Positions 49,629 through 57,669 of a stretch of 57,669 bases of DNA are shown here, piece by piece. The DNA comes from Calothrix sp. MO_167.B12 (GTDB lineage Bacteria > Cyanobacteriota > Cyanobacteriia > Cyanobacteriales > Nostocaceae). Made by a program: the position numbers and the translations under genes. The DNA lies in contig JASJCJ010000026.1 of assembly GCA_030066045.1 (NCBI GenBank), forward strand, positions 1-57,669. Reading direction: 5' to 3'. The notes below the pieces were generated by a model. That model saw only the letters and a program-made list of their open reading frames with translations. It made no database searches and was not told the DNA's origin. Position 1 is the stretch's first letter; each line of letters starts with the position of its first letter.

Positions 49629-51197
49629 TTATCTATTTTCGATAGTAAATTCCCAAGTTTGGCTTCTGGTGCTACCGAATTTTAATTGCATTCCTGACTT
49701 TAGGGGGACTTCTTCGTGATGAACTTGTCGCCAAGCTCCAGATTCTAAAATCCAGGTTGTACCATAGGTTGATTTTTCATTGAGGTAATAAATTTGTACT
49801 GAATTAGCACCAATTAGAGTATTCCTGCTCAAAATTTCTGCATGTAACCTAGATACGGAAGGTTCTGGAATCACAATATCATTATCTGCCGTGCGACCGA
49901 TGCGATTGACACCGGGTCTAAGTTGCCAGACTTTACCAGCAGAGCGTAAAACAGCAGGGGGGAATCTATTAGCAATACCAGGGATGGACGTTTCTGGTAG
50001 TTCTGTAATTCCCTCATCAAAACTTTTGATCAATTCCCCATCATAGTATGGGTGGAGATAGAGAATTGGCAAGGTCCAAGCTGGTTGATTAAATTTATAC
50101 ACAGTTAATAACTGTTGTCTTGCTTCTGCTACCGCTTCATCAATGGGTTTACGCGATCGCAAAGCTTGGGCAAAGGCATGGATAAAGCTATGGCTTTCAC
50201 GATCTGCAATTTCATCCCGCATTCCTAATACAGCGGGAACACCGTGACGGATTAACACCTCAGCCAAACTACTGGAGGGGATTGCCTGACGGTTGACTGC
50301 GGCTGGTTGCGCTCCCCAGCAGGCATTGAAAACAGCTAATTTGACTCCCGTACTGGTAAGTGCCTGTGCTAGTTCTATGCCATTAAGAGTCATTCCTGGG
50401 CGCAAAAATAGTTGACCCCCATCTGGTGCTGTTAGACCATGACCGGCATAAAAAAACACATTATAGGTTTTAGATTCTAATTCTTGAATTAACTCTTCGG
50501 GATTTGGTTGTACCAGGGTTTTTACCAAACAAGGAGCGTATCCTTGGGCACTACTGGCGAGGGGACCTCCCCCGGTTAAGGTTTGTTCTAAAAGTGAGGC
50601 TTCTTGTTCTAGCTGTAGTTGATCATCTTCTCCCAGTACTAGGAGAATATTTAAAGCGCGATCAGTGCGTAAGTATGGTAGTGCTTCTACTTCGCTGGTA
50701 GTGCGGCTGAAGAGGAGTTGTTTCTGGGACAAAGAAATAGCTGGTTGCCCTGGTTTGGGCTGCATAATTTCCCAAGGTAAAGCAATCAAGCCTGGGTCAC
50801 GAATTTCTAGGCGCAAATGCAAGCGGGTGTTTTGACCCATAGCTATGCCTTGGCTGCGTTCCAAACTGTTGAGAATCTGACCATCAAATAACCAGTGCCA
50901 TAGCCTCATGCCCAATTCTTGCATCAATCGTGCGGCATATCCTCCTTTTCCGGAGATTTGAGGTAGCTCCGATGGTAACTGATTGGGTTCAGTTAAATTT
51001 TTTCCTTGGGGAATATCTACATTATTATGGGGCGCGAACATTTGTTGCCATTCTCGGCAAACTCTGGTGACACTGTGAGACCACACACAATCACGCAAAA
51101 CATAACCACTGGGATAGGGAGCATTTACCACCCAAATGGCGAAGTTGTCAGTGCCAATATTAAGGTGAGCGATCGCCAGACTGAGGGATGGGTTCAT
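49629..51197 (-). CDS. CHAT caspase-like peptidase fused to FHA domain
   Basis: 522 aa. A CHAT domain with His253 (FFYAGHG) and Cys293 (VFNACWG), the caspase-type dyad, occupies about residues 180-390; the upstream 170 residues include PWEIMQPKPGQP, common in cyanobacterial CHAT proteins. A C-terminal FHA domain (about 420-520) has NRIGRTADND and SRLHAEIL. No signal or membrane segment. CHAT proteases act in cell-death and defence systems (for example Craspase); here the FHA domain suggests gating by protein phosphorylation. Two genes away is the FHA-PrsW protein. Confidence 0.88.
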   Translation of the reverse strand: MNPSLSLAIAHLNIGTDNFAIWVVNAPYPSGYVLRDCVWSHSVTRVCREWQQMFAPHNNVDIPQGKNLTEPNQLPSELPQISGKGGYAARLMQELGMRLWHWLFDGQILNSLERSQGIAMGQNTRLHLRLEIRDPGLIALPWEIMQPKPGQPAISLSQKQLLFSRTTSEVEALPYLRTDRALNILLVLGEDDQLQLEQEASLLEQTLTGGGPLASSAQGYAPCLVKTLVQPNPEELIQELESKTYNVFFYAGHGLTAPDGGQLFLRPGMTLNGIELAQALTSTGVKLAVFNACWGAQPAAVNRQAIPSSSLAEVLIRHGVPAVLGMRDEIADRESHSFIHAFAQALRSRKPIDEAVAEARQQLLTVYKFNQPAWTLPILYLHPYYDGELIKSFDEGITELPETSIPGIANRFPPAVLRSAGKVWQLRPGVNRIGRTADNDIVIPEPSVSRLHAEILSRNTLIGANSVQIYYLNEKSTYGTTWILESGAWRQVHHEEVPLKSGMQLKFGSTRSQTWEFTIENR

Positions 51198-51770
51198 TAA
51201 ATAAGTGGGTACAAATCAGATAATTTTCAATAAAAGTTTACGAAGGCAAATAAGTTTACCTCCTGTTTTTTATTCCTAGTATTAACTATATTATTTCAGG
51301 TTTTTATCAATCAGTGTAAAACTTAGGGAGGACATGAGAATAGATCCTGCAATTGCTCCCAAGCGATCGGTTAGATTTACCTACTGCTTATACTTTCCAT
51401 GGCTCCTCTAGGGCGCAAGTCTTGCCTAGGGCGCATGCCTTGCCTAGGGCGCACGCAATGCGCCCCTACAAACTCTGCGCTTCTTAACTATTTTCTAACT
51501 AGTCCCACTCTGCTCCAAGCCGCGCTTCGCGCGTCTACATGGGCGTTTGTACACAACCTGCAGATGAAAATAATTCCCTCACTCTGGGCGGGGAAACCCC
51601 GCCCCTACTCACTCCCTCACTCCTACTCTACCCTTCACTCCTTCACTCCTTCCCTCCTTCACTCCTTCCCTCCTTCACTCCTTCACTCCTTCCCTCCTTC
51701 ACTCCTTCCCTCCTTCACTGCGCGTACCGATCAATTTATAGTGGAGGTGTCTGTCAATGCTTAAATAATT
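51198..51770. repeat. Intergenic: mosaic repeat and heptamer tandem array
   Basis: GGGCGCACGCAATGCGCCCC and GCGCTTCGCGCGTCTACA-type pieces at 51418-51540 recur near 20940 and 31020. GGGCGGGGAAACCCCGCCCC at 51587-51606, then a CACTCCTT/CCCTCCTT heptamer array at 51615-51718. The dxr start follows. Confidence 0.75.
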
Positions 51771-52967
51771 GTGAAAGCGATTACTCTTCTTGGTTCCACT
51801 GGCTCTATTGGTACTCAGACTTTAGATATTGTGGCGCAGTACCCTGATCGGTTCCAGATTGTGGGATTAGCAGCAGGGAATAATGTAGAAATGTTAGCTG
51901 CCCAAGTCAGGCAGTTTCAACCCAGTATAGTAGCCATTCGTGCGTCAGAAAAATTACCAGCACTCAAAGCTGCGATCGCTGATATAGATCCCCAGCCAAT
52001 TATCCTCGCTGGAGAGGAGGGGATTGTTGAAGTTGCTCGCTATGGTAATGCGGAAAGTGTAGTCACGGGTATTGTTGGTTGTGCTGGTTTATTACCTACC
52101 ATTGCTGCCATTGAATCTGGTAAAAATATTGCCCTAGCTAACAAAGAAACTTTGATTGCTGGGGGACCGGCGATCTTACCATTAGTGGAAAAGCATGGTG
52201 TTAAATTGTTACCAGCAGACTCCGAACATTCCGCTATTTTTCAGTGTTTGCAAGGGGTACCAGCAGGGGGTTTACGGCGAATTTTACTCACGGCTTCTGG
52301 GGGTGCATTTCGGGATTGGGATACGGCGAAATTAGCTGAGGTCAAGGTTGCAGATGCTTTAAAACATCCCAATTGGTCTATGGGGCGTAAAATTACTGTG
52401 GATTCTGCCACTTTAATGAATAAGGGTTTGGAAGTAATTGAAGCTCATTTCCTATTTGGCATGGATTACGATCGCATTGATATTGTCATCCATCCCCAAA
52501 GTATTATTCATTCGTTAATTGAACTACAAGACACCTCAGTTTTAGCCCAGTTGGGTTGGCCTGATATGCGACTGCCCTTACTGTATGCTTTATCTTGGCC
52601 AGAGCGTATTTATACGGATTGGCAACCATTAGATTTGGTGAAATCTGGAGACTTAACATTCCGGGAACCCGACAGCCAGAAATACCCCTGTATGCAATTA
52701 GCCTATGCCGCAGGGAAAGCAGGTGGTTCCATGCCAGCTGTATTAAATGCTGCCAACGAGCAAGCCGTAGCCCTATTTTTAGAAGAGAAAATTAAATTCT
52801 TAGATATTCCCCGGTGTATTGAGTGGGTGTGCGATCGCCATCAAAATCATAACCGTGCAAATCCAAGTTTAGATGACATTTTAGCAGCTGATACCTGGGC
52901 TAGAAAGGAAGTTTTAAATGCTACCGAGCATTTAGCAACTAGTCCCCAAACTATTTCTATGGGTTAA
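51771..52967 (+). CDS. dxr: 1-deoxy-D-xylulose 5-phosphate reductoisomerase
   Basis: 398 aa from GTG at 51771; GGAGGT is present but 22 nt upstream, and no closer start or site exists. NADPH motif [13 protein letters not shown], catalytic region [32 protein letters not shown] and the flexible loop region near HPNWSMG. Second step of the MEP isoprenoid pathway, which feeds carotenoid and phytol synthesis. Full length. Confidence 0.96.
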   Translation: MKAITLLGSTGSIGTQTLDIVAQYPDRFQIVGLAAGNNVEMLAAQVRQFQPSIVAIRASEKLPALKAAIADIDPQPIILAGEEGIVEVARYGNAESVVTGIVGCAGLLPTIAAIESGKNIALANKETLIAGGPAILPLVEKHGVKLLPADSEHSAIFQCLQGVPAGGLRRILLTASGGAFRDWDTAKLAEVKVADALKHPNWSMGRKITVDSATLMNKGLEVIEAHFLFGMDYDRIDIVIHPQSIIHSLIELQDTSVLAQLGWPDMRLPLLYALSWPERIYTDWQPLDLVKSGDLTFREPDSQKYPCMQLAYAAGKAGGSMPAVLNAANEQAVALFLEEKIKFLDIPRCIEWVCDRHQNHNRANPSLDDILAADTWARKEVLNATEHLATSPQTISMG

Positions 52968-53004
52968 GGAAAACTATATTTTTAGATATATCATCCAACC
53001 TAGC

Positions 53005-53062
53005 CTAAGCTGATAGAATCCCCCGTCGTTCCACCCGGGGGAGTGTCAACTAGAAATGCAAA
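53005..53062 (+). mobile_element. IS200/IS605-type right end
   Basis: Hairpin AATCCCCCGTCG ... CCGGGGGAGTGTCAA at about 53017-53051 is a typical right-end structure of IS605/TnpB elements. It starts right after dxr, and no tnpB ORF lies upstream. Confidence 0.6.
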
Positions 53063-53146
53063 AAGAGGACTCCCGTTAACCCTGTCGGGTTACGCGCTGA
53101 CGCGCACGCTGCGCGAGAACGGTGAGATGAATTGGGAGCAACCCAA

Positions 53147-53281
53147 TTAAACTGAGTGTAGCGAATCCGCTTTTGGAAGACGTTTGATGTAATCGCGGAT
53201 AACCTCTGTTAATGTGTAACTCTTGGATTCAGCATATTTTTGGAGTTTTACCCACTCTTTGTTCTTGTAGTCATTTGAGTG
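53147..53281 (-). pseudogene. Ribbon-helix-helix (CopG-like) ORF remnant
   Basis: 44 codons without a start, YKNKEWVKLQKYAESKSYTL then TEVIRDYIKRLPKADS, ending TAA. The pattern is RHH-like, and similar small ORFs accompany cyanobacterial tnpB elements. A stop precedes the frame, so it is broken. Confidence 0.5.
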
Positions 53282-53349
53282 CTACAATCATTATACCAAG
53301 TGACCAGTAATGTGGGCTTGGTTAAAGCAAATAACCAAAAGTACCAAGA

Positions 53350-53592
53350 CAATTGAAGAGTTAAAGTATGGGGTTCTAAACACCACGCCCTGTTTAGGTA
53401 AAACTTTAAGGGGTCAGTAAAGTCGCATACTTTTGCGCTCGGACAGATCGTGTCCTGGATAGAAACCAGGAACATAAAAAGCTTGTGGAGTCGGTCTAAC
53501 GGGGGTGCTGAGAAATCAGCACCTAGTTAAGAGGCAACCTGAAAGAAGCAAGAATCTCCCGTCAAATCAAAGATTGTGACGGCGAGAGTGTC
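53350..53592 (+). ncRNA. Orphan omegaRNA-like right end of an IS200/IS605 (tnpB) element
   Basis: No ORF, several hairpins: TCCTGG/CCAGGA (53453-53471), GGTGCTGA/TCAGCACC (53504-53523) and CTCCCGTCA..TGACGGCGAG near the 3' end, closing with GAGAGTGTCAA. The AGAAGCAAGAATCTCCCGTC stretch is typical of TnpB omegaRNA 3' parts. The next base to the right enters the antitoxin gene, where the guide would lie. No TnpB reading frame remains in this region. Confidence 0.6.
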
Positions 53593-53845
53593 AACAGCCA
53601 TCGTTTCGGCTAGCGATAATAGAATCTAAACTAGTAAACCCATCATTTTCCTTAACAGCACGGCGAAGAATTTCAGAATCGATTGCATCTTCCATAGCCT
53701 CAAGACGCTTCAAATCACCAATACTAATAACCGCAGCAACAGTCTTGCTATGACGTTGGATTAAAACACGTTCTCCGCCATACTCAGCACGGCGAACAAT
53801 ATCTTGAAAACTTGCACGAGCATCAGTCGCACTCACGATAATCAT
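53591..53845 (-). CDS. Phd/YefM-type antitoxin, C-terminus at an IS end
   Basis: 84 aa from ATG at 53845; upstream in-frame codons are AT-rich and unlikely. MIIVSATDARASFQDIVRRA with LIQRHSKTVAAVISIGDLKR matches Phd/YefM antitoxins. The TGA stop at 53591-53593 overlaps the GTGTCAA of the IS right end. The position where a RelE/ParE toxin would follow is filled by the IS relic, so the antitoxin is orphaned and its C-terminus may be altered. Confidence 0.82.
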   Translation of the reverse strand: MIIVSATDARASFQDIVRRAEYGGERVLIQRHSKTVAAVISIGDLKRLEAMEDAIDSEILRRAVKENDGFTSLDSIIASRNDGC

Positions 53846-54081
53846 AACTTCTAAGATTATAAGAATAAAATCAAAATATACAAAACGTACATTTTGTACA
53901 AATATGCTACCAAATGGACAAATATCATTGCCAGTTAAATCAAACAAAAAGTCGCCAGACAAGTAGCAGGGAGCGGCGAATATTTTGGTAGAATTCCGTA
54001 TGCTTACGGTACTTGATTATTATTGGCGTAGTTCTATCTTTAATAATCCCACTTGCCAGAATTATTTATAATGTTGTTTTT

Positions 54082-54717
54082 TTACGATAAAATAGCTTGT
54101 CCTAATCGCTTCATAATTTGCAATACCTCTCCCAACTCATGGCGACGAGGAAATAATGAAAAAGTCCGGGAAATATCATACTGTGGTGTATCGCCAAACA
54201 CTAACTTTAAAAATACAAATTCATCCCCATTTGTAGCCATCCCAAAAGCAGGTTTATCTTGTCTAGGTGTAGCAAACATATAAGATAGTAACTGTGGTAA
54301 AGCCGCAGGAACAGGTATACTCGTGCGTTTTGATTCAACTACAAAAATCCACAGTTGTTCTTGTACAACCAATGTATCAATAAAACCACGAATTGTTTCT
54401 TCTGGCTCCTCAATTTCCAGCTCAATACCATAAGGTGAACGAATGCGGAAGGGTGAATCCAGAAAACCTGCAATTTCTAAAAGTGGTGATAATACTAATA
54501 AGTTAATCGTACCTTCCAAAAGTAATCCATCAAGACGATGGTAGTCATATCGGCGTTTAATGCGGTCAATTCCTGCTTGTTCTTGTGAGTTAAGTGGGGG
54601 TAATTCTGATTGTAATTCGGAGAAAAATTGGTTACTATCAGTTTGATGTAAGTTAAAGCATTTTTGTAAATCACCGAGACTTTTAATTTTGTCGGTAATG
54701 GCTGTAGTAGTGACCAT
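54082..54717 (-). CDS. Stand-alone HsdR_N-like PD-(D/E)XK nuclease domain protein
   Basis: 211 aa. Asp114 (GFIDTLVV) and E128-S-K130 (FVVESKRT) form a D-x(13)-ExK core as in type I restriction enzyme R-subunit N-termini; an N-terminal helical part precedes it. There is no helicase domain and no hsdM/hsdS neighbour. Such stand-alone proteins are common in cyanobacteria and mostly uncharacterised. Confidence 0.78.
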   Translation of the reverse strand: MVTTTAITDKIKSLGDLQKCFNLHQTDSNQFFSELQSELPPLNSQEQAGIDRIKRRYDYHRLDGLLLEGTINLLVLSPLLEIAGFLDSPFRIRSPYGIELEIEEPEETIRGFIDTLVVQEQLWIFVVESKRTSIPVPAALPQLLSYMFATPRQDKPAFGMATNGDEFVFLKLVFGDTPQYDISRTFSLFPRRHELGEVLQIMKRLGQAILS

Positions 54718-55250
54718 TGAATTTATCTCCTATCAATATTTTGTCTTGTCAGTGGCAAAACGCTTTTAAGTTTACTTATCTCAAACTTTTATAAATTGAA
54801 ACCTAATGATTTTAGGAAATTGCAGCATTCAATAGAACTATTTGCAAAAGTCGTTATTTTCGTGCTCTTCTTTGCGCCTTTGCGTCTTTGCGTGAGATAA
54901 AAAAATATTTATGCAAGAGGTCTAATGCCTCTAATATTATATTGGCAATTTACTAAATCATCCCTAACAGGAGCATAAAAATCCTATCTATCTCTGGGTA
55001 AACCAAATTTTGCGTGGGATTTCTAGCTAAGTATCTAAAAAATAACTCCTCACACTTGGGGTGATGGGATGATGAAGTAATAAGTAATAAAGAAAAATTT
55101 ATCCCCTTGTCCCCTTGTCCCCTTGTCTCCCCACACTCCTTCACTCCCTCACTCCTTCACTCCCCACACCTCCCACACTCCCCTATCACCATAGAACGAG
55201 ACGACTAAGAGGTACAATACTAGCCTGGAATGTTTGCGAGTATGTAAATA
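54718..55250. other. Intergenic upstream of dut
   Basis: 533 bp. TCCCCTTGTCCCCTTGTC run at 55102-55125 and CACTCC/TCACTCC heptamers at 55132-55180. No gene. Confidence 0.5.
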
Positions 55251-55718
55251 ATGACCCCCAATAGTCAAGCCATAGTCAAAGTAAAGCGGCTAATACCTGA
55301 AGCAAAACTACCAAAATACGAACACCCTGGAGATTCTGGTGCAGATTTAGTGGCTGTTGCTGACCATACTTTACAACCAATGCAGTGGTTCGCCATACCC
55401 ACGGGAATCTCAGCAGAGGTTCCTATGGGGTTTGAACTCCAGGTACGTCCCCGTAGTGGTTTGGCTTTGAAACATGGTGTAACTGTCCTAAATACTCCAG
55501 GAACTGTTGATGCTGGCTACAGGGGGGAAATTAAGGTAATCTTGCTGAATCTCGGTGCTGAACCTTTTCAAATTACTCCAGGGATGAAGATTGCTCAATT
55601 AGTTGTAGCCCCCGTGGTGCAGGGATTATTTCAGGAAGTGGATGAGTTAAATGCATCCCAACGCGGTAGTGGGGGTTTTGGCTCCACTGGTGTTGCTTAT
55701 GTTGAGGTAGACGGCTAA
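55251..55718 (+). CDS. dut: dUTP diphosphatase
   Basis: 155 aa trimeric dUTPase with all five motifs: PGDSGADLVA, RPRSGLALKHG, GTVDAGYRGEIKV, KIAQLVV and the C-terminal RGSGGFGSTG. Converts dUTP to dUMP, the substrate of thymidylate synthase. Ends 4 nt before the ThyX-like gene, forming a dut-thyX-like operon. Confidence 0.97.
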   Translation: MTPNSQAIVKVKRLIPEAKLPKYEHPGDSGADLVAVADHTLQPMQWFAIPTGISAEVPMGFELQVRPRSGLALKHGVTVLNTPGTVDAGYRGEIKVILLNLGAEPFQITPGMKIAQLVVAPVVQGLFQEVDELNASQRGSGGFGSTGVAYVEVDG

Positions 55719-55722
55719 AACA

Positions 55723-57336
55723 ATGGAGGAATTTTTCTTAGATCCGTTTACAGAATCAGAGCAGTTATTGCTACAGCCATTTACTACCAATTGCGATCGC
55801 CCGGTGTTTTGTTTGTATAATTTACCGGAAGTGGTGAAAGGTGCATTATTTTCTCGCTATAGCCGCAGTGATAAAAGTTTGCGTCGCATTCTTCTAGATG
55901 AGTTTATCAATGCTCCGGAGGCAGGTTTTGTTGGCTCTGGAGATCAATCTACGGAACAATTAGTTGCTCTTCAAAAAGCTACAGGATTTTACGATCGCGT
56001 ACTGATTGGTTACGGTGATGACTCAGTGGCGGAGTTGGGAGGGGCGCATATCGCCTGTGAAGGTATTAGCAATATTGCCGCTAAGGCTCTAGAAGATAGC
56101 CGTTTGGGAATTTCCCCCTTGGAAAAGTCTACAAGGTATGTGCCTTTCAACCGGCAAATTAATGGGCGTTATCGCTATTACCGAGAGCCGTCGATTATGG
56201 CTTCTAGTTATGCAGAGCAGTATGAAAAAACACTAGATAATTTATTTGATACTTATACCCAATTAATTGATCCCCTACTCGTTTGGGTGCGTTCAGTGTA
56301 CCCCAAAGATAATGATACTTCTGAACGGGCTTATAAAAGTGCAACTAGGGCAAAAGCCTTGGATTTGTTGCGGGGTTTACTACCTATGGCAACCTTAACT
56401 AATGTAGGCTTATTTGGTAATGGTAGGGCTTTTGAATATTTACTGGTTAAACTTGCAGCCTCACCATATGCAGAATTGCGATCGCTTTCTGGCTCCATGC
56501 AACAAGAATTAGATAGGGTCATCCCTTCCTTTGTCAAACGTGCCAAAACCGAACGGGGTGAGAAATATGCCCATTATCTAGCCAATAACCGTCAAAATAC
56601 TCAGGTCATAACACAAAAGCTGCTCAGAAATATACAACCCACATCCTCCCCCACAGTAAAATTAGTGGAGTACGATCCCCAAGCCGAAATTAAGGTGGTA
56701 GCGGCAATTCTTTATCCCCACTCCGACTTGACCTTTGAGCAAATCCAAGGATACGCAGCAGATTTGGCAACCTCAGAACGGGTGGAGATTATTAATACCT
56801 ATGCAGGGGAGCGAGAGTCAAGATTTCATCGCCCCGGACGCGCTTTTGAAGAGGTTTACTACACCTTCGATATTTTGGCAGATATTGGCGCGTATCGTGA
56901 CTTGCAAAGGCATAGAGTACTTACCCAAGAGCGTCAAAGGTTTTCTGTTGCCCACGGTTACATAGTTCCCCCAGAATTAACAACTGCTAACTTGGCAACT
57001 CCCTATCAACAAGCATTGGATGCTGCTGCGGAAACTACTGACTCAATTAGTAAAAATTTACCTGATGCTTCTGAGTATGTTGTTCCCTTTGCCTATCTAG
57101 TACGCTGGCGGATCAAGCTAAATTTGCGAGAAGTCTACCATTTAGTTGAATTACGCAGCACCCGCCAAGGACATCCATCCTATCGAGCGATCGCGCAACA
57201 GATGTATCAACAAATACAGGTACATCACCCCACCTTAGTAGCTCCCATGCAATTTGTGGATCTCAATGATTATGTCCTAGAACGATTATCAGCAGAGCAG
57301 CGCATTGATAGCAAGTTACAACAACTGAATCAGTAA
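55723..57336 (+). CDS. Duplicated ThyX-like protein (long form)
   Basis: 537 aa, more than twice canonical ThyX (about 220-240 aa). The C-terminal half contains RAFEEVYYTFDIL then DLQRHRVLTQERQRF (RHR at 396-398), the position of the ThyX motif RHRxxSxNExSxR, but Thr, Glu and Arg replace key Ser, Asn and Glu. The N-terminal half has GYGDDSVAELGGAHIA and LEKSTRYVPF, echoing the other half of the motif. So the active site may be split across two domains or lost. Four nt after dut. Confidence 0.8.
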   Translation: MEEFFLDPFTESEQLLLQPFTTNCDRPVFCLYNLPEVVKGALFSRYSRSDKSLRRILLDEFINAPEAGFVGSGDQSTEQLVALQKATGFYDRVLIGYGDDSVAELGGAHIACEGISNIAAKALEDSRLGISPLEKSTRYVPFNRQINGRYRYYREPSIMASSYAEQYEKTLDNLFDTYTQLIDPLLVWVRSVYPKDNDTSERAYKSATRAKALDLLRGLLPMATLTNVGLFGNGRAFEYLLVKLAASPYAELRSLSGSMQQELDRVIPSFVKRAKTERGEKYAHYLANNRQNTQVITQKLLRNIQPTSSPTVKLVEYDPQAEIKVVAAILYPHSDLTFEQIQGYAADLATSERVEIINTYAGERESRFHRPGRAFEEVYYTFDILADIGAYRDLQRHRVLTQERQRFSVAHGYIVPPELTTANLATPYQQALDAAAETTDSISKNLPDASEYVVPFAYLVRWRIKLNLREVYHLVELRSTRQGHPSYRAIAQQMYQQIQVHHPTLVAPMQFVDLNDYVLERLSAEQRIDSKLQQLNQ

Positions 57337-57465
57337 ACTCTTACACCCTTGTATATTAAGAGAAGTAGTAGACCGTCACACCCTAGGTCATTAAAGACTG
57401 CTTAGTGGCTAATTGGCTCATTTGATGAAAAGATAAAATATAGCGATATATTTCATTGTAGTGTC

Positions 57466-57669
57466 ATGAATAAAATTGTCGGGACAACAGAAGCTGCATT
57501 TTTATTAAATATTTCCATCTCTAGAGTCAAAGTTTTGCTCCAGCAACAAAGGATTAAAGGAGCAAAAAAAGCAGGTAGAGTCTGGAAAATTCCCTTAATT
57601 AAAGGAATGCCTCAAGTGCAAGAGCGTCATCGGGGTCTCAAGGGCACTTGGAGAAGAAAGCGTTGCCAC
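57466..57669 (+). CDS. HTH/excisionase-like DNA-binding protein, partial at window edge
   Basis: 68 codons open to the right edge, from ATG at 57466. MNKIVGTTEAAFLLNISISR then VKVLLQQQRIKGAKKAGRVW fits the excisionase/MerR-like helix-turn-helix class (TEAA.LL..S...V..L...RI.GA...GR.W). The C-terminus is missing, so the family is provisional. Confidence 0.6.
   Translation, partial: MNKIVGTTEAAFLLNISISRVKVLLQQQRIKGAKKAGRVWKIPLIKGMPQVQERHRGLKGTWRRKRCH

Overview
The window comes from a filamentous, probably heterocyst-forming, phycoerythrin-containing cyanobacterium of the Calothrix/Tolypothrix/Nostoc type. The evidence is the many HIP1 octamers (GCGATCGC), the genes for C-phycoerythrin and its lyases, NblA, Ycf20 and a PucC-like carrier, and intergenic DNA full of heptamer tandem repeats, MITE-like elements and IS200/IS605 or IS630 relics. 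Genus cannot be fixed from the sequence alone.

Region 1 (1-13.3 kb). A truncated RTX/beta-propeller surface protein is followed by a minus-strand natural-product cluster. In transcription order it holds a fatty-acyl-AMP ligase (FAAL), a stand-alone ACP, a CylC/BrtJ-like dimetal halogenase candidate, a type I PKS module (KS-AT-ACP-TE, no reductive domains), a type III PKS and an ICMT-like O-methyltransferase, ending in an intrinsic terminator. The expected logic is activation of a fatty acid onto ACP, chlorination of the unactivated chain, one ketide extension, cyclisation to a resorcinol or pyrone by the type III PKS, then O-methylation. This is the best candidate for an undescribed system here.

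Region 2 (13.3-18.5 kb). A long repeat-rich spacer with a MITE and an internally deleted IS630 copy, tRNA-Ala(GGC), a small membrane protein, hisF and the divergent ruvB.

Region 3 (18.5-24.5 kb). The phycoerythrin locus: cpeBA with downstream cpeY and cpeZ lyase-family genes on the minus strand, an nblA gene (56 aa) with its own terminator, and a divergent cpcS/cpeS-type lyase gene coupled to a SprT-like metallopeptidase gene.

Region 4 (24.5-44 kb). Housekeeping genes separated by repeats: prfC, a large membrane protein with a degenerate M48 peptidase domain, an RRM protein gene, a GT4 glycosyltransferase, an NFACT/RqcH protein, hemB, glycerate 3-kinase, ycf20, a cyanophycinase-like gene, a PucC-like transporter and prxQ. 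A MITE-like inverted-repeat family flanks hemB.

Region 5 (44-57.7 kb). A pyruvate dehydrogenase E2 fragment, an SLH lipoprotein, an FHA-PrsW fusion, a CHAT-FHA protein, dxr, an IS200/IS605 graveyard with an orphan omegaRNA-like end abutting an orphan Phd-type antitoxin, a stand-alone HsdR_N-like nuclease, then dut next to a duplicated ThyX-like gene. A partial HTH/excisionase-like ORF runs off the right edge.
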